Assembly (NCBI GenBank): GCA_001566745.1
Contig: KQ964507.1
Coordinates: 52,851-75,431, forward strand
Direction: 5' to 3'
From: Conidiobolus coronatus NRRL 28638
Taxonomy: Eukaryota > Entomophthoromycota > Entomophthoromycetes > Entomophthorales > Conidiobolaceae
Length of the DNA: 22,581 bases
Part shown: positions 10,674 through 21,141 of the stretch, one piece after another
Layout of the letters: every line of letters starts with the position of its first letter
How positions within the stretch are numbered: the stretch's first letter is position 1
Notes under the pieces: generated by a model
The model's database searches: none
The model's input: only the letters and a program-made list of their open reading frames with translations
Told to the model about the DNA's origin: nothing
Translations under genes and position numbers: made by a program

Positions 10674-12227
10674 ATGTCTGCTATTGAATTAACTAGTGAT
10701 AGCAGAGTAAATGGAGGTCAAATAATTACAACCCCAGTTACTAAATACGAAAGATGGGGATTTTATGCTTATGGATTTGGTTCTGAGCCCTTTGCAGCGG
10801 TGGTAATGAGCGTATGTGCCCCTGTGATGTTAGAAGGTCTTACTGCTTTAGTTAGTACTAATGATATCACTGGAAAGCCTTGTGGTACTCACGACGATTC
10901 TAATTGCTCATTTTACATAGGCAAAGCAAAGTTAAATCCAACAAGTTTCGCTCTTTATGTTACAGCTATTAGTGTAGCAATTCAAGCTATTGTATTTGTT
11001 GGAGTAAGTGCACTCGCTGATCACGGGAATAGTAGAAAAAGATTGTTATTAGGAACAGGTTTAATAACTGCTTTATGCTGTATTGCATACTTAGGTGTTA
11101 TAAACAGAAATTTATATGGCTTAGCTGCTATTATTACTATTATTGGAAATGTTTCTTTTGGTGCTTCTTATGTATTTTATTATGCTTATTTACCTACTCT
11201 CACTCAAAATGATCAAGAGGTGCTCGATGCTAAAGTTAATGGAACTAGTGAAGAAGATTTTACCAGGATAGTAGAGCGTGTAGGTAATAAGCTGAGTAGC
11301 TTAGGCTTTGCTTGGGGATATGGAGGTGCTATTATTGCACTTGCTATAACTGCAGGAATCAGTATTGCTATGGGAGATTCCGAATACAGCTTGCAAATCG
11401 CTGCCGCTATTAATGGCGTTTGGTATTTTGTTGGAATCGCTGTCACTTGGAAATGGCTCGCGCCTCGTCCCGGTCCCCCACTCCCCCAAGGTGAAAGCTA
11501 CCTCACTTACTCCTGGAAATGTATGTTCCATACCTTATGCGAAGCCCCTAAACTCTCTCAAGCTTTTATTGTTCTATTAAGTTGGTTCTTACTTTCTGAT
11601 GGATTAGCAACAGTTGTACATGTAGCTGTTCTATTTGCAAAAACTGAAATGGGATTTACTACATTTGAAATCTTCTTAATAGCATTTATCGCTCCTCTTG
11701 CCGCCGGTATTGGGTGTGTATTTTGGCTTCAGGTGCAAAGAATTTTTAAATTGAGAACAAAAACAATGGTGATTATATTGAATGCACTTTACATGATACT
11801 TCCTGTTATAGGAGTTATATCAATTTATACAAAAGCACTTCACACAAAGGCTGAACTTTATGTATTCGGCGCTTATCACGGTTTTTTACTAGGCGCATTA
11901 CAATCTTTTTACAGAACTATGTTTGCAGAAATGCTTCCAGCTGGAAAAGAAAGTCAGTTCTTCGGTCTTTATCAAATTACTGACAAGGGTTCATCCTGGA
12001 TGGGACCCTTAGTTGTTGGAGCAATAACAGAAAAAACTCGACAAATTCGCTTTGGCTTTTATTTCCTCCTCTGTTCCTTTGCCATTCCATTCGTTTTGAA
12101 CTTATTAGTTGACGTTCATAAAGGTATTAGACAGGCTAAGGAGTACAACCTCAAATATGGTAATGATTCTAGCATGTCCAGTAACCAAGTAGATGTTATT
12201 GAACCTTTTAATGAAAAAGATAAGTAG
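10674..12227 (+). CDS. Atg22-like vacuolar amino-acid effluxer, copy 2
   Basis: Intact intronless 517-aa transporter, a close paralogue of copy 1 through the whole membrane core. It keeps the N-terminal WGFYAYGFGSEPF, the C70/C78 pair with the N-C-S sequon, the motif-A-like GVSALADHGNSRKR, PRPGPPLPQGESY and the QFFGLYQITDKGSSWMGPL signature. Differences concentrate in the first 20 residues, the loop at about 183-200 and the tail, where only the PF (VIEPFN) is kept. The ATG has A at -3. At the DNA level it alternates between near-identical and diverged tracts against copy 1. AATAAA follows at 12292-12297. Its role, amino-acid export from the vacuole, is inferred from the family; paralogues may differ in substrate or timing. 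Confidence 0.9.
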   Translation: MSAIELTSDSRVNGGQIITTPVTKYERWGFYAYGFGSEPFAAVVMSVCAPVMLEGLTALVSTNDITGKPCGTHDDSNCSFYIGKAKLNPTSFALYVTAISVAIQAIVFVGVSALADHGNSRKRLLLGTGLITALCCIAYLGVINRNLYGLAAIITIIGNVSFGASYVFYYAYLPTLTQNDQEVLDAKVNGTSEEDFTRIVERVGNKLSSLGFAWGYGGAIIALAITAGISIAMGDSEYSLQIAAAINGVWYFVGIAVTWKWLAPRPGPPLPQGESYLTYSWKCMFHTLCEAPKLSQAFIVLLSWFLLSDGLATVVHVAVLFAKTEMGFTTFEIFLIAFIAPLAAGIGCVFWLQVQRIFKLRTKTMVIILNALYMILPVIGVISIYTKALHTKAELYVFGAYHGFLLGALQSFYRTMFAEMLPAGKESQFFGLYQITDKGSSWMGPLVVGAITEKTRQIRFGFYFLLCSFAIPFVLNLLVDVHKGIRQAKEYNLKYGNDSSMSSNQVDVIEPFNEKDK

Positions 12228-13062
12228 ATATCATTGCTTCCTTTGCTATTAATTGTGTATACAAGAATCTATTATAACGCTATTTTTTACCAATAAACTA
12301 TTTAAAATTACTTTAAGTGACTTCAACTTTAAAATATGATAAAATTATTTATAGTTACATTTCAACTTATATCCATTTTCTATTTATCACTATTAGTTAA
12401 AGCTTAAAACCTCAGAAATTCAATAATTTTTATCTCTCACAATATTAATTTTAAAAAAGTAAGTATCATTTGATTAAGGTGCGAAAAGGGCAAAATATAG
12501 GTTTCATTTTGAAATTTATAGAAACTTATATTGAATATTTATAGTCTCTAAAGTTTTATTTACATATACAGTTTGTTATAGCTTAGTCCCGATTTATACA
12601 CGTTAATGGTGTAATTAAAAATAATATTTATTTTTACTATTAACTTTGTATTACAACTTTGCTATGAATATAGTATATATGTGTAAATAAGAACTAAATA
12701 GATGATGAAAATTAGTCTGAATAAAATATTTTAGCATGTGAATAAAAATAAAGTAACAGTATGATCTTTTCTTGAGTATACTTATATTAAAGAATTCGAT
12801 ACTAAATATAATATAAGATGATCGTATTATTATTTCAGTTAATTTGTCTAAATTAAATCAATATTTTAAGCTTTATGGTAATATTTATCAATATCACAAT
12901 CTTTATTAATCATATTTTAGCATAATAAATAATTTTAATAAAAAATAAGTTCTAAGTAAAACTAGTTTTACCCCATAAAATTTACTATAAATTGATTTAA
13001 TTCTCCTCTAACTCTTTAGTTTTTTAAATTGTAAACAAGTTGATTTAATAAAAGTTATTTAA
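12228..13062. other. Intergenic region before Atg22-like copy 3
   Basis: No gene is seen. AATAAA at 12292-12297 probably ends copy 2 transcripts. TATAAAT at 12986-12992, about 76 bp before the copy 3 ATG, is a plausible TATA box. The remainder is AT-rich and featureless to me. Confidence 0.5.
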
Positions 13063-13077
13063 ATGGAATGGAGTTAA
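13063..13077 (+). promoter_or_regulatory. Four-codon upstream ORF overlapping the copy 3 start
   Basis: ATGGAATGGAGTTAA begins 5 nt before the ATG used for copy 3, in another frame, and ends after it. The first ATG has T at -3 (poor context), while the second has G at -3 and G at +4. Ribosomes scanning from the cap would meet the short frame first, so copy 3 translation should rely on leaky scanning or be reduced. Confidence 0.4.
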
Positions 13078-14601
13078 TAAATCCTCAGAATCCAGTAAAA
13101 AAAATTGAAATATGGGGGTTTTATGCATATGGCCTAGGGTCAGAGCCCTTTGTAGGGGTTGTGATGGCAGTCTGTGCTCCAGTAATGCTTCAAGGTCTAA
13201 GCGCGGATATTTCTGTTGACGATGTAACAGGCCAACCCTGTAAGGGTTTAGACAATCAAAGTAACTGCTCTTTTTACATAGGGAGTTTAAAACTCAATCC
13301 TATAAGCTTTGCCTTATACGTAACAGTTGTCAGTGTAGTTATTCAAGCTATTGTTTTTATAGGTTTAAGTTCATTAGCAGATTATGGTAATAATAGAAAG
13401 CCGTTTATGCTGATATCTGGAACTATTTGCGCGATATCTTGTATTGCTTACTTGGGAGTGGTAAACGAGAATTACTATGGATTAGCAGCTATAATAACTA
13501 TCATAGCAAATGTTACGTTTGGTGCTTCTTACGTTTTTTATTACGCTTATCTCCCTACTTTAACTCAAAATGACAAACAAATAATTGATGCAAAACTGAA
13601 TGACGTTGATCCAGATGAAATAGCTATTCTTTCAGAGCGTATAGGTAATAGAATAAGTAGCTTAGGATTTGCTTGGGGCTATTTAGGTGTTCTTGTTACT
13701 TTGGGTATCACAGCTGGTATAAATAGCGCAATGCCTGATTCAAACTACGTTGTTCAGATATCAGCAGCTGTAAACGGTGCTTGGTATCTTATTTTTATAG
13801 CTGTTACTTGGAAGTGGCTTGCATCCCGCCCAGGGCCACCGTTACCATCAGGTGAGAGCTACCTACTTTATTCCTGGAAATCTGTTTTCAAAACTTTCAG
13901 AGAAGCTTCTAAACTTTCACAAGTATTTTTAGTTGCTTTTCAGTTGGTTAATATTATCGGATGGGATTTCCACAGTAGCTTATGTATCTATTCTATTTGC
14001 CAAAACAGAGCTACATTTTACAACTTTTGAAACTTTTATACTAGCTTTTCTTGCACCTTTAGCAGCTGGAATAGGCTGCATTGTTTGGCTTCAATTTCAA
14101 AGGATATTTAAATTAAGAACAAGAACAATGGTAATAATAGTAAATACACTTTACCTTGTAATTCCTATAGTTGGAATAGTATCTATTTATAGCTCTTCGG
14201 TTTTATCTAAAAAATATGAACTATACATATTAGGAACTTATCATGGCTTCCTAATAGGAGCTCTACAATCTTATTATAGGACAATGTTCAGTGAAATATT
14301 ACCAGAAGGAAAAGAGAATCAATTCTTTGGGTTGTACCAAATAACTGACAAAGGATCATCTTGGATTGGGCCTTTAATAGTAGGCGCATTAACAGAAAGC
14401 ACTAGACAATTTAGATATGCATTCTACGTTTTACTTGGTTCTTTTTTAATTCCATTTTTTATCAACTTTCTAATTGATATTAAAAAAGGCAAATCGCAAG
14501 CTAAAGAATATAGCCAAGAGTATGTAACCCATGACGATGGCGATGATTGTAACAATATTGAGTTAGATCCTTTCAGTCACAAAAGAAAATTAACTCACTA
14601 A
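13068..14601 (+). pseudogene. Atg22-like transporter, copy 3, interrupted by a +1 frameshift
   Basis: Homology to copies 1 and 2 runs from the start to a stop at 14601, but the reading frame changes once. Codons 1-289 (13068-13934) end in KLSQVFLV. The next aligned residues, LFSWLILSDG, are read from 13936 in the +1 frame, so a single surplus base near 13935 breaks the gene with no residue lost. Unshifted reading adds 31 foreign residues and stops at 14030. No GT-AG intron fits a 1-nt offset. Both halves keep the family signatures: WGFYAYGLGSEPF, the C58/C67 pair with NCS, SRPGPPLPSGESY and QFFGLYQITDKGSSWIGPL. There is no other stop in 1.5 kb, so the lesion is recent, or a sequencing error, or a programmed shift (no known slippery site matches). 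It is clearly more diverged than copies 1 and 2, more A/T-rich at third positions, and about 510 aa if read through. Confidence 0.8.
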
Positions 14602-14734
14602 CGCTATACTATACTATGTATTATAAATTATTGAATAATAAAAATAGCAAAATACATTTGTACTTTTACACGCTAAGATTTTCATCACGTATTGTATACA
14701 AAATAAAAACAAAGAATTTTTATTAAAAATAGGT
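14602..14734. terminator. Tail-to-tail 3' region of Atg22-like copy 3 and Xaa-Pro aminopeptidase
   Basis: Only 133 nt separate the two stop codons. AATAAA on the + strand at 14637-14642 and AATAAA on the - strand (14719-14724) are plausible polyadenylation signals for the two converging transcripts, placed so that the mature ends need not overlap. Confidence 0.45.
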
Positions 14735-17161
14735 TTAGATATGTTGAGTGTAACGCTTTAACCATTCAAGGGTAAAGTCATCACCCTTCAAGAGAGATGA
14801 AAGTGTTTCCCAAACACGAGTATGATAATCGTTAATATATTTGATTTCAATATGTGTTAATAAAGATTTATCTAAGAGAGTAGTTTGAATGGGGCACTAA
14901 AGAAAAGAAAATTAGAATATATATATTATTGGTTAAGTTGTTTAACTTACAACTGTGATATTTTCAAATCCAAAGTACTTCTTATCTCCAAAGTTCTTGA
15001 GGCCTTCAATTTCCTTAACAATCATAATATTTTCAGTACGGATACCGAATTCGCCATCTTCATAGTAACCAGGTTCTATTTGAAAAGAAAGTGTTAATGT
15101 TAAATATAAATAGCTATATAAAAATGCTTACCATTGGTGACAGTATTACCAACCTTGAGAGGAACGCTGTTATATCCAATTCTTAAACCAATACCATGGG
15201 GACCTTCGTGAACGTTAAGGAAAGATCCAACACCGTGACCAGTACCATGACGATAGTCTAAACCAGATTTCCAAAGAGGAGCACGGGTAATAGAATCCAA
15301 GATGTAACCTAATAGATAGAGGTTAATATATTACCAAGATGAAAACTTTGATTATTTACCAGTAGTGCCTTCAGGGAATACAGCTTGTTCTAAACCGATA
15401 ACACCTTGTAAAACACGAGTGAAAGCCAACTTTTCAAAGTCAGAAGGGCTACCAAAATGCCAGGTACGAGTAACATCAGTAGTACCATCTCTGATAGTGA
15501 AAAAGTTAAAAATTAATAGCTGATACTAAATTTAAATAAACTAGCTTACTTGTATTGACCTCCAGAGTCACATAAGTACATTTTCTTGACGTCAATAATA
15601 TCACACTTTCCAGGTAAGGGGTGGTAATGAATGATGGCACCATTAGGACCGGTAGAAGAGATAGTAGCAAAACTTTCACCAACAAAGTGTTCTTGTTCTC
15701 TGTAAAAAATTAAGTTAATCACCATTTAATACAAATTATAAGCCAACTTACTGTCTGAAACTTAATAACTTCTCAGCAGCGTCGCTTTCATATAACTGGG
15801 CACCGTTTTTTAATTCATTTTCTAACCAGGAGAAGTATTTAACCTAAAATAAATGTATGAGTTTAATGAATAATAAATAAAAATCTATAATAATTACCAA
15901 TGCAACACCATCTCTGACGTGGCAGTTTCTAAAGCCTTGAGCTTCAGTAGCATTCTTAACACCCTTAGCATATGTTACAGGGCTCAATCCAACGTGGATA
16001 TTTTCAAAGTCAACGGTGTGAGCTAAAGCCAAACTTGTAGAGCTAGAGATTAAAATCTTTTGAGCTTGTTGAACAACTAAGGATTTATGACTCTTTAAAT
16101 CATCGAAAATTTGAGGATAAGGTGCAATCTTAACATTTTGACCTAAGTGAGCCTTTACTTCTTCGGTGATTTGGCTTTCATTAATATACAAAATAGCGTC
16201 GTTTTGAGTAATTAAAGAGTAAGCGAAGAAAACAGGATTATAGTCAATGTCAGAGCCTCTTAAGTTATATAACCAAGCAATTTCATCTAAAGCGCTGATA
16301 GCGTAGCCGTAGTAGGAGTTAGTCTTTAATTCTTCACGAATTTTAGCTAATTTAGAGTCTAAAGCTTCACCAGCGTATTCTAAGCCAAGAGCGAATACTG
16401 GGTTAGCAGTACGCTTGGGTTGATCATTCCAAACTTTGTCAATTAAATTTTCTTCAATGGGAACTACTTCACTTTGAACCTTTTCTAATTCCTTATCAAG
16501 CTCATCGAAAGCAGCTAAATCATACAATTAGTATTCTAGACATTTTTTACTAAAAACTTTATAATAAAAACAAACTTACCAACTGAAATCAATTTAGGGT
16601 CCAAACCAATTTTAGAACCTTGAGCAGTATTCTATAAAATAGTGTCAAATAATAGGAACAAAAATAAAGGAATTTAAGTTACTTTAGCAATCCACTTATA
16701 CCAGTTTAAAGCACCTGGAATACCTTGCTTAACAAGGGTCCAGTTGCTATCCATTTGCTGTTCAGCTTGTAAGAAGTAACGACCATCAGTAAATAAAGCA
16801 GCTTGGTCCTTGGTAATAACTGCAAGACCAGCTGAACCATCAAAGCCAGAGATATAAGCACGGCGAGCGTCTACAGGGGCAATATATTCTGACTATTGTA
16901 TAGAAAAATAAAAGTGTTATTATTATAAATTAATATTTTTTATATTATTATTACGTAATGAGCATCTTCACTAGGAACGACGTAAGCATCGATATTAAAT
17001 TGGTTTTTATCGAATAATTGACGAAGTTTTTCTAATCTTTGGGTTGTATTAACAGGTGACATATCAATTAGAGTTGATTGAAATCGATTAATGGTAGTAT
17101 TACAATTTAACCTTAATAACTTGGTATTAATGGAGCTGAGCTTTGTTAATAGAGTAGGCAT
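14735..17161 (-). CDS. Xaa-Pro aminopeptidase (M24B, XPNPEP1-type), 10 exons, probable mitochondrial presequence
   Basis: Metallo-aminopeptidase that removes an N-terminal residue before proline. Exons on the minus strand: 17161-16955, 16892-16683, 16631-16580, 16514-15898, 15843-15752, 15699-15550, 15490-15360, 15308-15132, 15075-14951, 14896-14735. They join to 640 aa through nine GT-AG introns of 51-65 nt. Two creatinase-like N-terminal domains (about 40-330) precede the pita-bread catalytic domain. The dinuclear metal ligands are all visible: D437 and D448 ([17 protein letters not shown]), H511 (HGTGHGVG), E546 (NEPGYY) and E560 (GIRTEN). The expected H417 and H520 are also present. A C-terminal M24_C-type domain ends at YTQHI. 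Residues 1-30 form a basic presequence with RFQST, and M34 (ATG at 17062) matches the usual start of the cytosolic family. AATAAA lies 11 nt past the stop. Confidence 0.95.
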
Positions 17162-17200
17162 TTAGAAAGTGTTATGGGATATAATAAAGAAGTGAGGGTG

Positions 17201-17273
17201 TGACGTAATTTACACTTTGAATAGAGAAATATATTTATCCTATCTATCCACATGATTTCATGGAACTGACGTG
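17201..17273 (-). promoter_or_regulatory. CRE/ATF-like sites upstream of Xaa-Pro aminopeptidase
   Basis: TGACGTAA (TTACGTCA on the gene strand) at 17201-17208 is a CRE-type bZIP site 40 bp before the first ATG. TGACGTG at 17267-17273 is a second near-match 106 bp away. The closeness of the first to the start suggests that it flanks the transcription start. Function is inferred from motif alone. Confidence 0.35.
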
Positions 17274-19815
17274 TTTTTTTTATAGTCATATGGGATTTAA
17301 GTTGATTTCGAAGCGACTTGAGAAAATATATAGAGTTGTATAGGTTACAAGTGGATTGCTTTGGAAGTAATATAAATATTTGAGATAAAACTTATTACCT
17401 ATTTCAAATGCTTGTTGATTAGATTATATCTATTCTTCAAAAAATGCCAAAACCTTATAATTTTCTAAATTTCGACTCTTTGAACTTGGTATAACTAGAA
17501 TATATTTGATATAAAACTGCCATTTTACCTTTTTAAAAAACTTACGACATATTAGATATTAGAAATTAAATCTTCAATCTCCAATAATAAAAATAATATA
17601 CGTGACTCCTTTATTTATCGAATGTGAGGTATTTATAGAAATTGTTTATGAATAATGTTAAATATAACTTAAAATTCTAATTTAATTTTAAAAAGATCTT
17701 AAATAGTGGCTCATTCAAGTAGTGACTTAGAATTATATTTTAATATGAGTCATTTTCAAATTGCTCAAAATTTTCAAAAACTGCTTTCTGCAAAATTATA
17801 AAATAGCCCCTAATTGATATATATACCTTGAGTGCTTAATCGTTTTATAAAAGTGGATTGGCATAATACATCTAAATTAGAGTTTTATTTTTTTAACTGT
17901 CATACACAGCTATTCTTCAAGATTTATTTTAAAAAATTAGATAATACATTCTGTGCAATTTAACAGTGCTCAGAATTAAAAGTGAAAGTTTTAAAATACA
18001 GTTTTACTTGATCTCTTGCTCTGCTCCGTCTTAACACTTATATACATGAAATATATGCAGAATTTAAAAATAGAAAAATTAATAAGTATTAGTGACTAAA
18101 TTAAAGTCAGAATTGGACAAATCATCAGGTTAAATTATACTACAGTTTTTGAAAAATTTTATATGGGCATTCAGCCTATTTTGAAAAACCATTATCATTT
18201 AGCTGTTTTCATCATATTTTAATAAGTTGTTAATATTTAGCAGTCAATAGATATTTTTACTTAATATAATATTTGGTTTTTGATCAGTTAATATTAGATT
18301 GAAACTTTTATAATAAGGAAATATGGGCTCGTCATAACCAACAGGCTTTTTGTATATGTATCTATTATCATATTGGGTTTTTAGTGCTATATTTTTTCTT
18401 TAAACAGTATTAAATTAATTGTGGCAATAAACGACAATCTAAAATGATGCTATATATCATAGACAGCTCTGGATATAAATAATCCGCTTCATATGTATTA
18501 GTTATTTACCAGCATCTTTAGAGTATATATTATATATAAGATATTAATTTTATGCTCTAGTTGCTGCAATAGTTATATTAATATACAATAAACGCCAAGT
18601 AGACCTTCAAAAGATATAAAAAAATATAATTCTTAATTCATGGTGAAACTATTATCTCAGTCTTGGAGTGACTGTGTGTATTCTAGAAATATATACAATA
18701 ATCACATAATATATTTTTCAATTTTACACTTTCTTAATTGATGCGAAACTTTTTTTAATTAATTTGACTATTATCAATGTTGTTTTGGAATTTTTCATAA
18801 AAACTATAAAAATTTTGAAGGAAACAATTTCCTAAATGAGTAAAGATTAACTGTTTTGAATCGATTAATATCGCTATTTTAACATCACCTTTAACTAATC
18901 GATTAGAATTATAGCTAAATAAGAGAATTTTTTATCTGCTTATGTTTAATTATATCCCAGATTGTATTTTAGTTTGATACTAATTAAATGATTTAGCTTA
19001 TAATAAAAATTCCTAATCTACTTTTATAACTAACATAATTGGCTGCTAGTTTGGGTAAATTGACTAATGAGTCTGTTTTATCAATCTTTCTTTTAAAAAT
19101 TAGCTGTAGCTAAATTTGAAACTGCTATTCTAGAAACCATATCTTTGCTATTTTTTATATATGTTAAAAATACTTTTCAATAGGGCATAAACAGCTTATG
19201 TTCTGCTGTTACTAGGTCCTAGAATATATTTATATATTTTTTATATTATCCTCAATAATAGAAAAGTTGCAACTCTATAGTTTTATAGTTGTATAATGGA
19301 TCATAGTCCACGTATATAAATAATCAGACTTAATATAATACTGAAACTAGCAACTTATATTAAAAAAGCGTTAAATTTAATACATTTTATAAAATTTTAA
19401 CTATAATCGAAGAATGTAACAATATAAGTACAAAGAATTATCGGATATATTTCAAGAGGCTTAACTTGGCATTAAATAGACTATAAAGATTTACTCAAAA
19501 CAATTGAAACTACTCAATTATCTATTTTAGTAATAAAATATTCCATATTCGTCAATAATATTTTTGACAATATACTTATGTTGTACTAGTATCCACGTGG
19601 AAATAGGCTATATTCCAGATTAATAGATTATAATACAGATCTCTTTGATGATAATTTTACAAAACTTGAATTTAATTAATATTCAGTATTTGAGATTTAT
19701 TATTAACTTGAAAAATTATTTATTCTAAAAACATTATTACAAAATGAGTGCTTTAGTTTGCCTGCTTAACATCACTCTTGATTATTAAAACTATATTTAC
19801 AATATGTACTCTGCC
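17274..19815. other. Intergenic region, nothing recognised
   Basis: About 2.5 kb of AT-rich DNA separates the starts of Xaa-Pro aminopeptidase and the 3' end of the trihelix gene. Frames are short on both strands. A 16-codon ATG frame at 17444 followed by a GTATAA donor-like sequence was considered and not accepted. No RNA gene, repeat pair or mobile element was recognised. Confidence 0.5.
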
Positions 19816-20592
19816 TTAATCTTCTTCTCTTGTAGGCTGCGCGGAAGTATTTGCTTCGTGACGAGGTTGATTTGAGGGAGCAGGGTACTCGCCGTATTCT
19901 CTGAACAATTTGTCCAGTTCGACGAAGAACTCGCAAGAATGCTTTTCTTCATCTTGATTATTACCAGGGTACCTACTATCCTCGAAGAACTTGTCCATAA
20001 TTAGTTTCCATCTATTCTTACACTGTTTCCAATCTCTGTACACGTTCTTTTCTCGGAGTTCTTTAGAAACATGCTCCCAAAGACTTTGGTTTCTATGACT
20101 CCTTTTGAAGTTATCTATAAGCTTTCCGTATTCTTGAATTAGAGATACTGTTTCGTAATAATCCCAGTGTGGGTTATTTGTCCCAATATCGGACCCTCTT
20201 GAGCCGCCTATCCTAGATTGATATGGCTGAGAAGGAAATATTGTTTTTGACTCTCCATCTCTAGCAGAAGACGGAAGAGTTAACTCAAAGGACTCATCTA
20301 TGCTAGCGGTTCCACTGCCGATTCCTCCAATCTCTGAAGCTTGAAACTGGTCCAGCTGCTTTAGAAGAAGTAACTTCTCCTCTGCTAGCTGAGTACACTT
20401 CTTCTGTAGCTGGTGCTTTTCCTCAACCAAGTGCTGAAGTTTAATCTCCTCTCTAGGTGATATAGTATTGTTGAACTCTTTTTGAGATAGTGTACTAATT
20501 ATATGGTTAACTTCATTCAAATCATTCTCTACAATATCAATATTTCGAGTTATGCTCTGTATTTCATCATCAAACCACTGCTGAGACCTCAT
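19816..20592 (-). CDS. Trihelix Myb/SANT-like DNA-binding protein with N-terminal coiled coil
   Basis: Intronless 258-aa protein. Residues 8-84 are charged and heptad-like (EEKHQLQKKCTQLAEEKLLL), a likely coiled coil for dimerisation. Residues 85-140 are a Ser/Gly-rich linker. Residues 141-204 fit the trihelix Myb/SANT-like domain, with spaced tryptophans W143, W172 and W195 and the motifs LIQEYGKLIDNF, LWEHVSKEL and QCKNRWKLIMDKFF. A short amphipathic segment (FFVELDKLFREYG, 222-234) follows, as in trihelix proteins, then a polar tail. It is probably nuclear and sequence-specific; its targets are unknown. The domain type also occurs in the accessory Myb-like protein of Harbinger-class transposons, and no transposase lies nearby, so either a host regulator or a stranded element gene is possible. 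TATATAAA lies about 170 bp upstream. The codons are less A/T-skewed than the surrounding DNA, supporting a real gene. Confidence 0.8.
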   Translation of the reverse strand: MRSQQWFDDEIQSITRNIDIVENDLNEVNHIISTLSQKEFNNTISPREEIKLQHLVEEKHQLQKKCTQLAEEKLLLLKQLDQFQASEIGGIGSGTASIDESFELTLPSSARDGESKTIFPSQPYQSRIGGSRGSDIGTNNPHWDYYETVSLIQEYGKLIDNFKRSHRNQSLWEHVSKELREKNVYRDWKQCKNRWKLIMDKFFEDSRYPGNNQDEEKHSCEFFVELDKLFREYGEYPAPSNQPRHEANTSAQPTREED

Positions 20593-21141
20593 ATTAAATA
20601 ATAAAAAATACTAGTATATTAAAAAAATCTATAGTTTAATCGTATCTTTATAATGCAGTCAAATCAATAAAGCATATTCTAATTTAATAAAGTAAACCGA
20701 GTTGAGATAAATTAAAGATTAAGAAAAAAACTAATCAGTACCCTGAAGAACACCTATGTTTATATAACATTTTTGAAACTTGTTTTGGAACCGGAATTTA
20801 TACTAAAAGGTCATATCCTGACTTTTTTCATCACAATTAACCAATCACGCGCTCTGAAAGTTGTTTACCTTAATTTGTGATTTTTTTTAAAAAGGTTACA
20901 ACTTTAAGATCACCCAATACTAATTAGCTATTTGATCTTTATTAATTATTATTTTCAGCTATGGCATTGCTGCTAGTTACGAGACCTCTATTTAATTACA
21001 AATTATATAGTTTTATATGGGAAATTAAATAGCCTGATTTTGATAATCGTATCATTAGTACTAAGTTTCAATGACTCCTATTGAGTTTTATCTATAATAA
21101 GTAATCTCAAATTTCGGCACAGAAAGACACTGTTGCATTAA
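20593..21141. other. Upstream region of the trihelix gene
   Basis: TATATAAA (minus strand, 20759-20766) lies 167-174 bp before the trihelix ATG, a spacing like that in front of Atg22-like copy 1. AAACCGAGTTGAG near 20694 resembles the inner arm of the dispersed repeat, but the match is too short to call. No other gene is seen. Confidence 0.4.

Noticed and set aside
13923-13943. A tiny intron as explanation of the copy 3 frame change
   Set aside because: GT...AG pairs here span only 10 to 21 nt; the 10-nt one would fix the frame but is far below known intron sizes and drops residues kept in the paralogues.
14885-15097. Plus-strand frame over the last exons of the peptidase
   Set aside because: It crosses real minus-strand exons and an intron and begins in low-complexity sequence.
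17444-17494. Short frame MPKPYNFLNFDSLN followed by a GTATAA donor-like sequence
   Set aside because: Sixteen codons only, and no following exon could be found.
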